DNA from: CAZHYV01 sp964537055
GTDB lineage: Bacteria > Myxococcota_A > Polyangia > Palsa-1104 > JAEUJZ01
Direction of reading: 5' to 3'
Assembly (NCBI GenBank): GCA_964537055.1
Contig: CAZHYV010000005.1
Span: 62,001 to 126,000, forward strand
Length of the DNA stretch: 64,000 nt
In this document: positions 25,388 to 34,129 of the stretch, piece by piece
How positions within the stretch are numbered: position 1 is the stretch's first letter
Layout: the number at the start of each line of letters is the position of its first letter
The notes under the pieces: generated by a model
Told to the model about the DNA's origin: nothing
Seen by the model: the letters and a program-made list of their open reading frames with translations, nothing else
Database searches by the model: none
Position numbers and translations under genes: made by a program

Positions 25388-27703
25388 ATGAGCGCAAGAG
25401 AACCTATAGGCGGAAACTTGTCCCTCTTCTCCTCGATTCACGAAAAAGATGTACCGCTCGACAAGGAGGCACAGCAGCGATACATCAATTATGCGATGTC
25501 CGTGATTACTTCGCGGGCACTTCCAGACGTAAGGGACGGGCTAAAGCCTGTTCAGCGGAGAATCCTGTATGCGATGTTTCACGATCAACGACTGTTGCCA
25601 GATGCAAAGTATCGTAAGTGTGCATCTGTCGTAGGAGAAGTCTTAGGAAAGTACCATCCGCATGGAGATAGCTCTGTCTATGATGCGCTCGCCAGGATGG
25701 CACAAGCGTTTTCTTTGCGGTACCCTTTCATTGATGGGTACGGAAACTTTGGATCTCAGGATGGTGACGCCCCAGCTGCTTACCGCTATACAGAGTGCCG
25801 CTTGCGTCCTTATGCTACATACCTCTTAGAAGAATTGCCTCAACATACAGTAGATTATCGCCCTAGTTTTGATGGAACAAGAACCGAACCCGTTGTTCTG
25901 CCTGCGCAGCTACCCAACCTTCTTCTGAACGGGACGCAGGGCATTGCAGTTGGAATGGCGACGGCTATTCCCCCTCACAACGCACATGAGATCTTAGACG
26001 CTTGTCTCCACTTGATCAAGCATCCTGATACGGACACAAAAACCTTGGTAAGCATGATCAGAGGACCAGATTTTCCGACAGGAGGTATTCTTTTATGTAC
26101 GGAAGAAGATCTCATAACCATCTATGAAAAAGGGCAAGGCTCGCTTCTATTACAAGCAGATTATAGAATCGAGACTCCATCCTCAAAAAAAGGGAACCCT
26201 TCTGTCGTGATCCATTCTATCCCCTATGGGGTTCCACGAGCTTCTATCATGGAACAGGTTGGAAAGTTGATAGAAGAAAAACGTCTTCCACATGTGCTCG
26301 CTTGTCGGGATGAATCGACTGCAGACACAAGGATTGTGTTAGAAATAAAGGCGGATACCGATCCAGCGCTCACCATGGCGTACTTGTACCAACATACGCA
26401 GCTTAGAATTTACATTCAATTTAACCTTACCTGCTTAGTGCCCCTTAAGAACTCTGAAGGCTGTGAGCCGAAAAAATTATCTCTACTCGATTGTTTGCGT
26501 CACTTTCTCGACTTTCGATTTGAGGTTGTGACACGTCGTCTTAGGTTTGAACTTAAGGTACTACTTGCCCGAATTCATATTCTCAACGGATTTATCCTCA
26601 TCTACGATGAATTAGATGAGGTGATTCGCTTGATCCGTGCAAGCAAAAACAAAGTGGAAGCAGGCAAGGTGCTTCGAAACCGATTTCCGCTGGATGAAGA
26701 ACAGACCAGTGCAATCTTAGAAACGAAGCTCTACCAATTAGCCAAGTTTGAGATAGATTCTATTCGTAACGAGCTTGATAGGAAAGAACGTGAACGGCAA
26801 AAACTAGAAGGGTTGCTTGCAAAGGATGAGCCTCGCTGGAAGCTCATCCACAAAGAGCTCACCGCTCTTTATGGCACCTTAAGTGAGCAGCGCCTTACAA
26901 AAGTTAGCACTGCACTTCCAAAACAACCAGTGGATTCTCACCTCTTTATCCCGGAAGAGGATGCTTATTTGGTTGCCACAAGCCAGGGGTGGGTGAAGCG
27001 TATTCAATCTGTTCGAGATGTTGAATCGATTCGAGTCCACGAAGGAGATACTGTAGAAACGATCATCTTCGGCTCATTACGATCAACCCTTTTGTTTTTT
27101 ACTAACTTTGGCTTCGCCTATGGCATACGCCTTTTTGAGGTACCCTCCTCTACTGGGTACGGCGAACCTGTCCAGAGGATGTTCTCATTTCAAGATCAAG
27201 AGAAAATTGTCAGCGTGGTGTCTTTTGATCCCAGGAATAAACCCAAGGAGGAGCAGCTCATTGCGATTACGAAGCAAGGCATTGGTCTTCGATCGGAGTG
27301 GTCTCTTTATAAGCCAGAAGGAACTCGGTTTCGAAAGCGTTTCTTTAAGCTCGAGCCAGGGGATGAGCTCCTAGGCGTGGCGGATGCCTCTGAGCAGGCA
27401 AATCTCGTTATCGTTACCAAAAAGGGATCTGTCGTATATTTGTCAGGAAACCAGGTAAAAAAACTCCAGCGTCTGGGACAAGGAGGAACGTTAGGGACCT
27501 TAGATGCACACGATGAGGTGGTTGCGTTTTCAGTAAATCGCCCATGTACTGTAGAGGATGAGACGGGGAAACCCTATACTGTATCCCCAAAAACAAAAAA
27601 GCAAAAGAACGAGCCTACCAAAGAGACACGGAAGAAATCCTTAGCCAAAGGGCGCATTTTTCGCATTGCCAAAAAGCCGGTTCAAATTCCAATGATTTCC
27701 TAA
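25388..27703 (+). CDS. Type IIA DNA topoisomerase subunit A (GyrA/ParC family)
   Basis: The subunit cuts and rejoins DNA in gyrase or topoisomerase IV. The breakage domain shows GLKPVQRRIL, the KYHPHGDSSVYDALARMAQ region and the catalytic tyrosine in AAYRYTE (Tyr134). The quinolone positions correspond to Ser95 and Asp99, so no resistance change is seen. The C-terminal propeller is short (about 280 residues), the GyrA box is degenerate (QRLGQGGTLG) and the tail is lysine-rich. These features favour a ParC-like role, although the GNFGSQDGD segment is GyrA-like. No partner B subunit is nearby. A TATAGT box ends ten bases before the ATG and no Shine-Dalgarno is visible. Confidence 0.9.
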   Translation: MSAREPIGGNLSLFSSIHEKDVPLDKEAQQRYINYAMSVITSRALPDVRDGLKPVQRRILYAMFHDQRLLPDAKYRKCASVVGEVLGKYHPHGDSSVYDALARMAQAFSLRYPFIDGYGNFGSQDGDAPAAYRYTECRLRPYATYLLEELPQHTVDYRPSFDGTRTEPVVLPAQLPNLLLNGTQGIAVGMATAIPPHNAHEILDACLHLIKHPDTDTKTLVSMIRGPDFPTGGILLCTEEDLITIYEKGQGSLLLQADYRIETPSSKKGNPSVVIHSIPYGVPRASIMEQVGKLIEEKRLPHVLACRDESTADTRIVLEIKADTDPALTMAYLYQHTQLRIYIQFNLTCLVPLKNSEGCEPKKLSLLDCLRHFLDFRFEVVTRRLRFELKVLLARIHILNGFILIYDELDEVIRLIRASKNKVEAGKVLRNRFPLDEEQTSAILETKLYQLAKFEIDSIRNELDRKERERQKLEGLLAKDEPRWKLIHKELTALYGTLSEQRLTKVSTALPKQPVDSHLFIPEEDAYLVATSQGWVKRIQSVRDVESIRVHEGDTVETIIFGSLRSTLLFFTNFGFAYGIRLFEVPSSTGYGEPVQRMFSFQDQEKIVSVVSFDPRNKPKEEQLIAITKQGIGLRSEWSLYKPEGTRFRKRFFKLEPGDELLGVADASEQANLVIVTKKGSVVYLSGNQVKKLQRLGQGGTLGTLDAHDEVVAFSVNRPCTVEDETGKPYTVSPKTKKQKNEPTKETRKKSLAKGRIFRIAKKPVQIPMIS

Positions 27704-27723
27704 CTCTCACGTCCCGATAACAG

Positions 27724-28095
27724 CTACTTCCTTCGGATAAGCCCACCAAGGGCTCCGATGACAGACCAGCTAAGAATCGAACGACCCACTTCCGATGCCT
27801 TGCTAGAGCAGCCCGGGCAAAAGGGTCGATCGATTTTACTTCCCGATCGAGCAAACCCATTACAATAGCCACCACTAAGCCAAGTGATACACTTTACACC
27901 CTCCCCCTGGCATCGATCACAGCGATAGAGGTTACGACGCAATGGGCTCTCGCGCTCTTCAACAAGGTTATAAGTTGTAATGTCGCGACATTGGTAACAG
28001 ACGCCTAATTCAGCACGGCATGCTTTATTGCTACAGATGGTAGCATTTCCATCTACAGTGTTTTGACAAGCTGGACATTGGTACGTTTTACTCAT
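27724..28095 (-). CDS. Zinc-ribbon protein of unknown function with C-terminal hydrophobic segment
   Basis: The 123-residue product contains many cysteines in pairs: CPAC (7-10), CSNKAC (21-26), CYQC (33-36), CDRC (58-61), and later CPGC. These suggest two or more zinc ribbons, the first being the zinc-ribbon form found at the start of many membrane proteins. Residues about 104-119 (ILSWSVIGALGGLI) are hydrophobic and may be a membrane anchor. The function is not recognised. It is convergent with the topoisomerase gene, 20 bases away, and lies upstream of nothing obvious on its own strand. Confidence 0.65.
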   Translation of the reverse strand: MSKTYQCPACQNTVDGNATICSNKACRAELGVCYQCRDITTYNLVEERESPLRRNLYRCDRCQGEGVKCITWLSGGYCNGFARSGSKIDRPFCPGCSSKASEVGRSILSWSVIGALGGLIRRK

Positions 28096-28173
28096 GGAAG
28101 CACCATAGCATGGATGGCATTTTAGTAAAAGAAGTTATAGATCGGATTGCTTTAAGCTACCGAAGGGCGATGT

Positions 28174-28743
28174 CTATGAGGTTTCTAACTTGGCATCGCT
28201 CTCTGCTGCCTCGTAAATACCACGCTCTGCTTCTACAATTGCTTGTTGGGGCGGAGTTCCCTTTTCTACATCTGATTCTGTATCGGCCTGAGCCGTGCAT
28301 CCACTGCCGCTGTGGTATCGAATTAACCCCAAAACCCCTTCGCGTTGCCTTATCTTTGTATTTCGCCTTGCTAAAGTTTCAAAAAGATTAGATTCATCGT
28401 GATCTACAGAAGACCCACTACTTGGAGAAGAACTTTTTCGATCGTGTGCTATTTTTGTATCTAATTCACTAATATCACTTGAGAGTCTCTCTAAAATAGG
28501 ATTGTAGTAACGTAGACATCGCACATGGTCGGAATGAGAGCATGATTTAATCGTACCAACTCCTAATACAGAGTTTCCAGCAAGCTGGCTTTTCCAAATG
28601 TTAGCCTGGTATTTGGCTGGCGCACAGGAAGTGCCCTGTTCAGGACCTTCTTTTTCCTTGTCTTGGGTTTGCAGTTGTCCATGACAACCCATAAATTCGA
28701 ATGTAAATATATATGCAAGCAAAATGAATATTGAATTTTTCAT
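28174..28743 (-). CDS. Putative small lipoprotein
   Basis: The 189-residue product has a signal peptide ending in a lipobox (FEFMGC, Cys20) and AAGGA six bases before the ATG, so the start is well supported. The mature part is hydrophilic with several cysteines, a serine-rich stretch (KSSSPSSGSS near residue 105) and a charged C-terminal tail. No family is recognised. It is divergent from the dCMP deaminase gene, across a 201-base AT-rich gap with no clear regulatory site. Confidence 0.65.
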   Translation of the reverse strand: MKNSIFILLAYIFTFEFMGCHGQLQTQDKEKEGPEQGTSCAPAKYQANIWKSQLAGNSVLGVGTIKSCSHSDHVRCLRYYNPILERLSSDISELDTKIAHDRKSSSPSSGSSVDHDESNLFETLARRNTKIRQREGVLGLIRYHSGSGCTAQADTESDVEKGTPPQQAIVEAERGIYEAAESDAKLETS

Positions 28744-28944
28744 ATTTATTCCTTTCTATAACAGATGATGACTCCTTCCCTAAAGAATGCTACATATGCA
28801 TCTTTCATAGGAAAGCCTAACGTAGGCACAAAGGATTTAAAGGTATACCAAAGTTTTCAGAAATTCTTAAGACTTTTCTAAAAATATGAAAACTACTTAT
28901 GAAAGATCTTCAACACATTTCAACTGGAAGGAAATAGCTCGGTA

Positions 28945-29385
28945 ATGATACGACGCCCGTGGGATGAGTATTTTATGAATATTGCACAGGTGGTGGCCTC
29001 CCGCTCTACCTGCGATCGCAAACAAGTAGGAGCCGTTATTGTGCGGGACAAAATGATCCTCTCGACCGGCTACAACGGTTCCATCAGAGGGATGCCCCAC
29101 TGTGATGAAGTAGGTCATTGGTTGGAAAACGATCATTGTACCGCCACCATCCATGCGGAGCAAAATGCGATTTTGCAAGCAGCCAAAACAGGAATGATGA
29201 TCGATCGGGCGACCATCTATGTAACGGCCTCACCCTGTTGGTCGTGCTTTAAATCTATTGCAAACGCAGGCATGGTACGAATCGTGTATCAAGAGTTTTA
29301 CCGAGATCATCGTATTTTCAGTGTAGCTAGCGCCCTCCAGATCGAATTGGTTCCGCTCACCCCAAGCAGCTCCTCCCATTCATAA
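28945..29385 (+). CDS. dCMP deaminase family protein
   Basis: The enzyme deaminates dCMP to dUMP, the precursor for thymidylate. The 146-residue product has the zinc-deaminase signature: HAEQNAI (catalytic glutamate, zinc histidine) and PCWSCFK (two zinc cysteines), together with the VGAVIVRDKMILSTGYNGS strand typical of deoxycytidylate deaminases. AAGGAA lies 11 bases before the ATG. It stands alone, but its substrate pool links to the deoxynucleoside genes at 51-63 kb. Confidence 0.88.
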   Translation: MIRRPWDEYFMNIAQVVASRSTCDRKQVGAVIVRDKMILSTGYNGSIRGMPHCDEVGHWLENDHCTATIHAEQNAILQAAKTGMMIDRATIYVTASPCWSCFKSIANAGMVRIVYQEFYRDHRIFSVASALQIELVPLTPSSSSHS

Positions 29386-29414
29386 AATCCTTGACCTTGC
29401 CCCATACCTCGATT

Positions 29415-29468
29415 AGCTTGGGGAAAAGGACTTTTCTTGGGGAGCACCCAAGCTTTACTAAGAAAGCT
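29415..29468 (+). promoter_or_regulatory. Overlapping alternative hairpins upstream of the DUF882 peptidase gene
   Basis: AGCTTGGG (29415-29422) can pair with CCCAAGCT (29447-29454). The right arm can instead pair with the nearer CTTGGG (29436-29441) as a compact hairpin, while AGCTTT (29451-29456) can pair with AAAGCT (29463-29468). The pairings are mutually exclusive, as in attenuators, but no long T-run follows. The element lies in the 183-base gap after the dCMP deaminase gene and could equally be a weak terminator. Confidence 0.35.
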
Positions 29469-29568
29469 CTTCTTTTCAGTAACTTACCCTAGGCTGTTTG
29501 GCTATGATAGCGATTGGTTGCTATCCTAAGCTTCTCACCAAGTCCTAGGTTGATCATATGGAGGGTTC

Positions 29569-30876
29569 ATGCTTGCAAGAATTATTGTACTTACGTCGAT
29601 TCTTGGGGTTCTGTTTGGGAATGGAGCCTTCGCAAAAACGAAGGAGATACGTCCCACACGACCTTCGAAGAAGCAAGAACTGGCAAAAGGAAAGTCAAAG
29701 CTTACATCAAACGTCATAAGGATAAGGCATGCAACCAGCTCTGTAAGAAGCAAAAAATCTTCTCTGGCAGAAAAAAAAATCGGTACAGAGAAAAAGCGAG
29801 AAAGTATAAAACTTGCTAAAAATAGCAAAAAAGGAAAACAAAAGCGACCCCGGTTTAAAGTAGTAACCCAGGGACATGTTTTATCCGTAAAACACGACGG
29901 ATTCCAATATCCGAAAGGTTGGCTCAGCATTAAGGCAGATCATCATCGAGAATCGATCTGTATCAACATCATTACTGGGGAGCTTTGCGATCCAAATAGA
30001 AAGCTAGCTCAACTGATTGAAAATTCTCCCGTTCTCTATCCAGAAAATCTTTCCGAAAATACGAGTAATGTTACAATGCCTTCTCAAGAAGAGGGATCTC
30101 AGCCTTCTTACCAAGTGATTGCAGCCTCAAAAGAAGCTATTGTCACAGCATCCCCCTCTTTAGAAGGTACTGGCTCTTCTACGATGACTGATACTGCAAC
30201 CTCAACTACTCTGGCCGCCGAAGCTGAAAATGAGATTGAAGGAGGTGCCACCGATACAGAAGGGATTCCTTCCGACGTTTCTTCGCCTCTCTCAGGGGAT
30301 GCATCTTCGCCCATCCAAACCCTGACTTCAGGCCAAGGAGAAGGCGAAGAACCATCAATCTCTATCACGGGTATTGTGACTGCCCCCTATACACAGGATA
30401 AATTTATCGATCCTGAATTGACCATCCATCCGAATGCGCAGGCCGCGATCGATCATATCTTTCGAGATAAGCGAACAGGGCATAAAAAGGCTGTTCATCC
30501 TAGGTTGATTATGAAATTATCTTCCATTTGTGAACATTTTAAAAAACAGATCCACCTCGTTTCGGGATATCGTAACCAAACGCATACGACCAGCCGTCAT
30601 TACGGAGCGAGAGCATCAGACATTCAGATCCCAGGAGTTTCCATTGACGAAATTCGAGAATTTGCCCAACTAAACAATAAGCGGGCCATTGGGATTGGGC
30701 TTTACCCCAAAGGTGGATTTATTCATCTTGATGCCCGGGATGAGCCCAGTTACTTGTGGGTACAACAGATTATCCCAATTCGTCGAGGAAAACACGGAAA
30801 ACATCAGGGCAAACAGGGCCATCCTAGAAAAGCCATTGCGATGAAGACCTCTTCCCAAAAACGCCGGCATTCTTAG
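29569..30876 (+). CDS. Secreted DUF882/M15-type murein peptidase
   Basis: The 435-residue product is exported: residues 1-23 form a signal peptide ending AFA, and GGAGG lies four bases before the ATG. A lysine-rich region (24-100), a short folded part and a serine/threonine/glutamate-rich linker (about 165-270) precede a C-terminal peptidase domain. That domain carries SGYRNQTHTTSRHYGARASD and GGFIHLDAR, the zinc-site motifs of the YcbK/MepK (DUF882, peptidase M15) family of cell-wall hydrolases. The role is probably cleavage of peptidoglycan crosslinks. The long basic and acidic stretches are unusual for the family. Confidence 0.82.
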   Translation: MLARIIVLTSILGVLFGNGAFAKTKEIRPTRPSKKQELAKGKSKLTSNVIRIRHATSSVRSKKSSLAEKKIGTEKKRESIKLAKNSKKGKQKRPRFKVVTQGHVLSVKHDGFQYPKGWLSIKADHHRESICINIITGELCDPNRKLAQLIENSPVLYPENLSENTSNVTMPSQEEGSQPSYQVIAASKEAIVTASPSLEGTGSSTMTDTATSTTLAAEAENEIEGGATDTEGIPSDVSSPLSGDASSPIQTLTSGQGEGEEPSISITGIVTAPYTQDKFIDPELTIHPNAQAAIDHIFRDKRTGHKKAVHPRLIMKLSSICEHFKKQIHLVSGYRNQTHTTSRHYGARASDIQIPGVSIDEIREFAQLNNKRAIGIGLYPKGGFIHLDARDEPSYLWVQQIIPIRRGKHGKHQGKQGHPRKAIAMKTSSQKRRHS

Positions 30877-30993
30877 CCCATAAAGCAACCCAAACAAACC
30901 TTTTTTCCAATTTTGGACCGAATTTTTGCAATTTTCTGCTGAATTGGTCGGTTCGAAGTTGAAAACAAAACGTAAGCATGATACCTCCTGACT

Positions 30994-32712
30994 GTGTCGA
31001 ATTTGTTAATTGTGAATGCCGAGGGCCCAGAAACTCGGGTGGCCCTGCTAGAAAATAATCAACTTGCCGAAATCTACATTGAGCGCCATCGCGAGCGTGG
31101 CATTGTGGGAAACATTTATAAAGGCCGCGTGACTCGTGTGCTACCAGGCCTTCAAGCCGCTTTTATTGATATTGGAACCGACAAATCCGCGTTCCTCTAC
31201 GTAGCCGAAGTCCGTGGGGGTCCTGAGGATGTAAAAGCCGTCTTTGGGGAAGAAGAGGACGAGATTCGAGAAAGGCGCTCTTCGGTAGAGCAAAATAATG
31301 ATGGGGGTCCACGGATTGAAGATCTGCTCAAAGCAGGTCAAGATGTCATGATTCAAATCTCGAAAGCTCCTATGAGAACAAAGGGCCCTCGCTCGACTTC
31401 GTACATCTCTTTACCTGGGAGGAATCTTGTTTATCTACCAACCATTGATCACGTAGGAATCTCTCGTCGAATTACAAACGAGAAAGAACGGAAGCGGCTC
31501 CGTTCCATTGTAGACGCAATGCGGCCACCAAACACGGGGCTGATTATCCGCACTGTGGCCGAATCGGTTTCTGAAGCAGAATTGCGGGCGGATATGGAGT
31601 TCCTGATTCGGCTTTGGTCATCGATCGTCAATAAAAGTGAGACGGTAAAATCACCTGCTTTGATTTATAACGAGCTTGATCTGCTTCTTCGCATCGTGCG
31701 GGATTTGTTTACGGCGGATATGGACAAGCTTATTATCGATAATCGATCCGAATATGAGCGTCTGTTAAAATTTACCGGCGCCTTCATGCCTGAATTTGTC
31801 TCAAAGATTGAGCTGTACGAAGGCAAAGAGCCTATTTTTGAGCACTATAGTGTTGAGGTTGAATTAGACCGCTCGCTAGAGAAAAAAGTGTATCTGAAAT
31901 CAGGAGGCTCACTCATTATTGATCAAGGAGAGGCACTCACGACTGTCGATGTAAATACCGGCCGTTTTGTAGGGAAACGAAACCTTGAGGATACCATCAC
32001 CAAGACGAACCTAGAATCCTGCAAAGAAGTTGCTGACCAATTACGCCTGCGGAATTTGGGCGGAATTATCATTATCGATTTTATTGATATGAACCTTGAG
32101 GACAACCAAGAAAAGGTCATGCGTGCCTTTAGTGAAAGGCTAAAGCGGGATCGTGCCAAGACAACGATCACGAAGTTGTCCGAATTGGGCCTGATTGAGA
32201 TGACACGCAAACGGACGCGTGAGTCACTTGGAAGAACATTGACGGAGGCATGCTTCTATTGCGAAGGAAAAGGGTATCTGAAATCAAAAATTACCCTATG
32301 TTATGAGGTTTTACGAAAGATCCGTCGGGAAGCTACCCTTCATAATTACGATACGATCGAGGTAAAGGTTCATCCAGAAATTGCTGAATTGCTAGCTACG
32401 GTGGACCAGAAGTACTTAGAGGACTTAGAAAAACGTCTTGATAAAAAGATCGTGATCCAACCTGAGGAAAAGTTCCACCTAGAACGTTATGTCATTTCAG
32501 GGAAGAGGCAATCAAAAGGCGGAAAACATCAAGAGCCTACCGGTGAGGTTCCTGCGAAGAAAACGCAAACCTCTTCAGATGCCCCCTTCAGTGCGTCTGA
32601 ATCTGAAACTCGCCAAGGAGAGCCCCCTGCCCCGAAAGTGGAACCATACACCCAACCAGTGGAGCCTCCGTCCCCTTATGTGGAACCGGCACCTTTGGAT
32701 GAGCTTGAGTGA
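30994..32712 (+). CDS. Ribonuclease E/G
   Basis: The endoribonuclease processes rRNA and tRNA and starts mRNA decay. Its S1-like domain opens with GIVGNIYKGRVTRVLPGLQAAF (residues about 37-58; written in part), and the DNase I-like catalytic core shows TTVDVNTGRFVG and IIIIDFIDM, whose aspartates bind magnesium. A zinc-link CFYC motif lies near residue 423. A short Pro/Glu-rich tail of about 65 residues replaces the long degradosome scaffold of E. coli RNase E, closer to RNase G. The start is GTG at 30994; no Shine-Dalgarno is present and a TTGAAA/TACCTC pair would place transcription at the start codon. It is convergent with tatC. Confidence 0.92.
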   Translation: MSNLLIVNAEGPETRVALLENNQLAEIYIERHRERGIVGNIYKGRVTRVLPGLQAAFIDIGTDKSAFLYVAEVRGGPEDVKAVFGEEEDEIRERRSSVEQNNDGGPRIEDLLKAGQDVMIQISKAPMRTKGPRSTSYISLPGRNLVYLPTIDHVGISRRITNEKERKRLRSIVDAMRPPNTGLIIRTVAESVSEAELRADMEFLIRLWSSIVNKSETVKSPALIYNELDLLLRIVRDLFTADMDKLIIDNRSEYERLLKFTGAFMPEFVSKIELYEGKEPIFEHYSVEVELDRSLEKKVYLKSGGSLIIDQGEALTTVDVNTGRFVGKRNLEDTITKTNLESCKEVADQLRLRNLGGIIIIDFIDMNLEDNQEKVMRAFSERLKRDRAKTTITKLSELGLIEMTRKRTRESLGRTLTEACFYCEGKGYLKSKITLCYEVLRKIRREATLHNYDTIEVKVHPEIAELLATVDQKYLEDLEKRLDKKIVIQPEEKFHLERYVISGKRQSKGGKHQEPTGEVPAKKTQTSSDAPFSASESETRQGEPPAPKVEPYTQPVEPPSPYVEPAPLDELE

Positions 32713-32736
32713 CCTGAATCTGGACTCCCGCAAATC

Positions 32737-33618
32737 CTACCGCAAGTCTGTTTCTGTTGTTGGCGACTCTGGTATATTTTCCAGCGTATCCAAGGAGGGT
32801 TTTCTTCTCCTCTGGAAAATCCATGCAATGCCGATGCTTGCATTATAAAGAACCGTAAGCATCCCTGTCATGATCAGCTGCCCCACCACCAGATCTCCTG
32901 GTGTGAGGACAGCGCCCAAAATTGCAAAGATCAAAATAGCGTAGCGGTTCCATTTCCATAAGGATTTGGCAGACACCATCCCAGCAAGCGACAGAATGGA
33001 CAAGAGCAGGGGCAGCTCAAAGATTGCCCCAAAAACCACGAGCATCGTCAGCGTGAGCCCAAAATATTCATCCATGCTGAGCATTGGGCGGATCATAGAA
33101 TCGCCCTTCAGAACCCCTTCTGGCAGAGCACTTTGCAATTGGGCAGCAGCTGTTTGCCCTGCGGATAAGAAGAAATCGTAACTGGCCGGTAAGACAAACC
33201 GGTAACAGAACAACCCCCCTACGATAAAAAGACACGCGGCAAAAAGCACAAATGGAACTGCCCATCTTCTTTCTCGGGGATAAAGGCCTGGAGAAATAAA
33301 CCGCCAGAGCTGGAAGAAGAGAAGCGGCGCTGCCACGAAGAGAGCAGCTACCAGCGTGGTCTTCATTAGCACCATAAACGGCTCGAGCAAGTTCGTAAAA
33401 ACGATGCGACCCGAAAGCCCCTGCTTTTCTGCCTGGCTTAGTGCTGTAAGCAGAGGAGTGACAAGCCAGCGAAAGATCTTTGTACGAAAGGGATAGCATC
33501 CAGCAAAGGAAAGAAGGAGCGCAAGGAGCGCGTTTCGTAAACGAAGACGTAGTTCTCCCAGGTGAGCCAAAAAAGGCATTCTCTGCTCTGTTGTGAAAAG
33601 GTTCTGACCCTTTGGCAT
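32737..33618 (-). CDS. tatC: Sec-independent protein translocase protein TatC
   Basis: TatC is the receptor subunit for twin-arginine signal peptides in the inner membrane. The 293-residue product begins MPKGQNLF at the ATG at 33618, with AGAGG six bases upstream. It has the N-terminal FLAHLGELRLRLR motif and about six membrane helices. A large periplasmic insert between helices 3 and 4 includes the SAGQTAAAQLQSALPEG region. Its start lies within two bases of the tatB stop. Confidence 0.93.
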   Translation of the reverse strand: MPKGQNLFTTEQRMPFLAHLGELRLRLRNALLALLLSFAGCYPFRTKIFRWLVTPLLTALSQAEKQGLSGRIVFTNLLEPFMVLMKTTLVAALFVAAPLLFFQLWRFISPGLYPRERRWAVPFVLFAACLFIVGGLFCYRFVLPASYDFFLSAGQTAAAQLQSALPEGVLKGDSMIRPMLSMDEYFGLTLTMLVVFGAIFELPLLLSILSLAGMVSAKSLWKWNRYAILIFAILGAVLTPGDLVVGQLIMTGMLTVLYNASIGIAWIFQRRRKPSLDTLENIPESPTTETDLR

Positions 33619-33620
33619 GG

Positions 33621-34004
33621 TCAACCTCTTTCCTCTTGGGAGAACGATTGGTGCCCTGTCGTCTCGGAGCTTCCCAAATCCTTAGGTGGGGATTCTTCGG
33701 CCTCATGAGTTGACAGAATCGCCCCTTCAGGCCTTGCAACAAGAGGTGCGGCTGGTGCAGCCTTGGCCGGTACTTCCTCTGCAACGAGGATAGGTTCTCC
33801 ACGAATGGCGGAGTGAAGGTCGGTAAGCGACCGCTGAAGGTTTCCGTCCACGTCCACCTGGCTGCGCAAGTCGTAGGTGGCTTTACGGAAATTGCGGATC
33901 ATCTTCCCAAGCTGCGCAGCAGCAGAGGGAATCCTTTCAGGGCCTAGCACAACGAGGGCCAGCACAAAGATAATGATCAGTTCGGTCGGGCCTAGTCCAA
34001 ACAT
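33621..34004 (-). CDS. tatB: Tat translocase subunit TatB (TatA/B family)
   Basis: The 127-residue product has the family architecture: a short periplasmic lead, one membrane helix (residues 5-21), the conserved LGPERIP hinge and a long amphipathic helix (GKMIRNFRKATYDLR), followed by a proline/alanine-rich tail. The FGLGPTEL opening with glutamate at position 8 and the LGPERIP motif are TatB-like rather than TatA-like. It lies directly upstream of tatC; no separate tatA is seen nearby. Confidence 0.87.
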   Translation of the reverse strand: MFGLGPTELIIIFVLALVVLGPERIPSAAAQLGKMIRNFRKATYDLRSQVDVDGNLQRSLTDLHSAIRGEPILVAEEVPAKAAPAAPLVARPEGAILSTHEAEESPPKDLGSSETTGHQSFSQEERG

Positions 34005-34129
34005 AGTGAAGCTAGTGTATGTGGTCTTTACAGATTTCGCAATGGACTTTCAAAGCTCGCTAAGATGCCTGAATGTACTGCAATCAAAATGGCAGAACGA
34101 GACTTTCCTACCCACGCTTGTTGTTCTTT

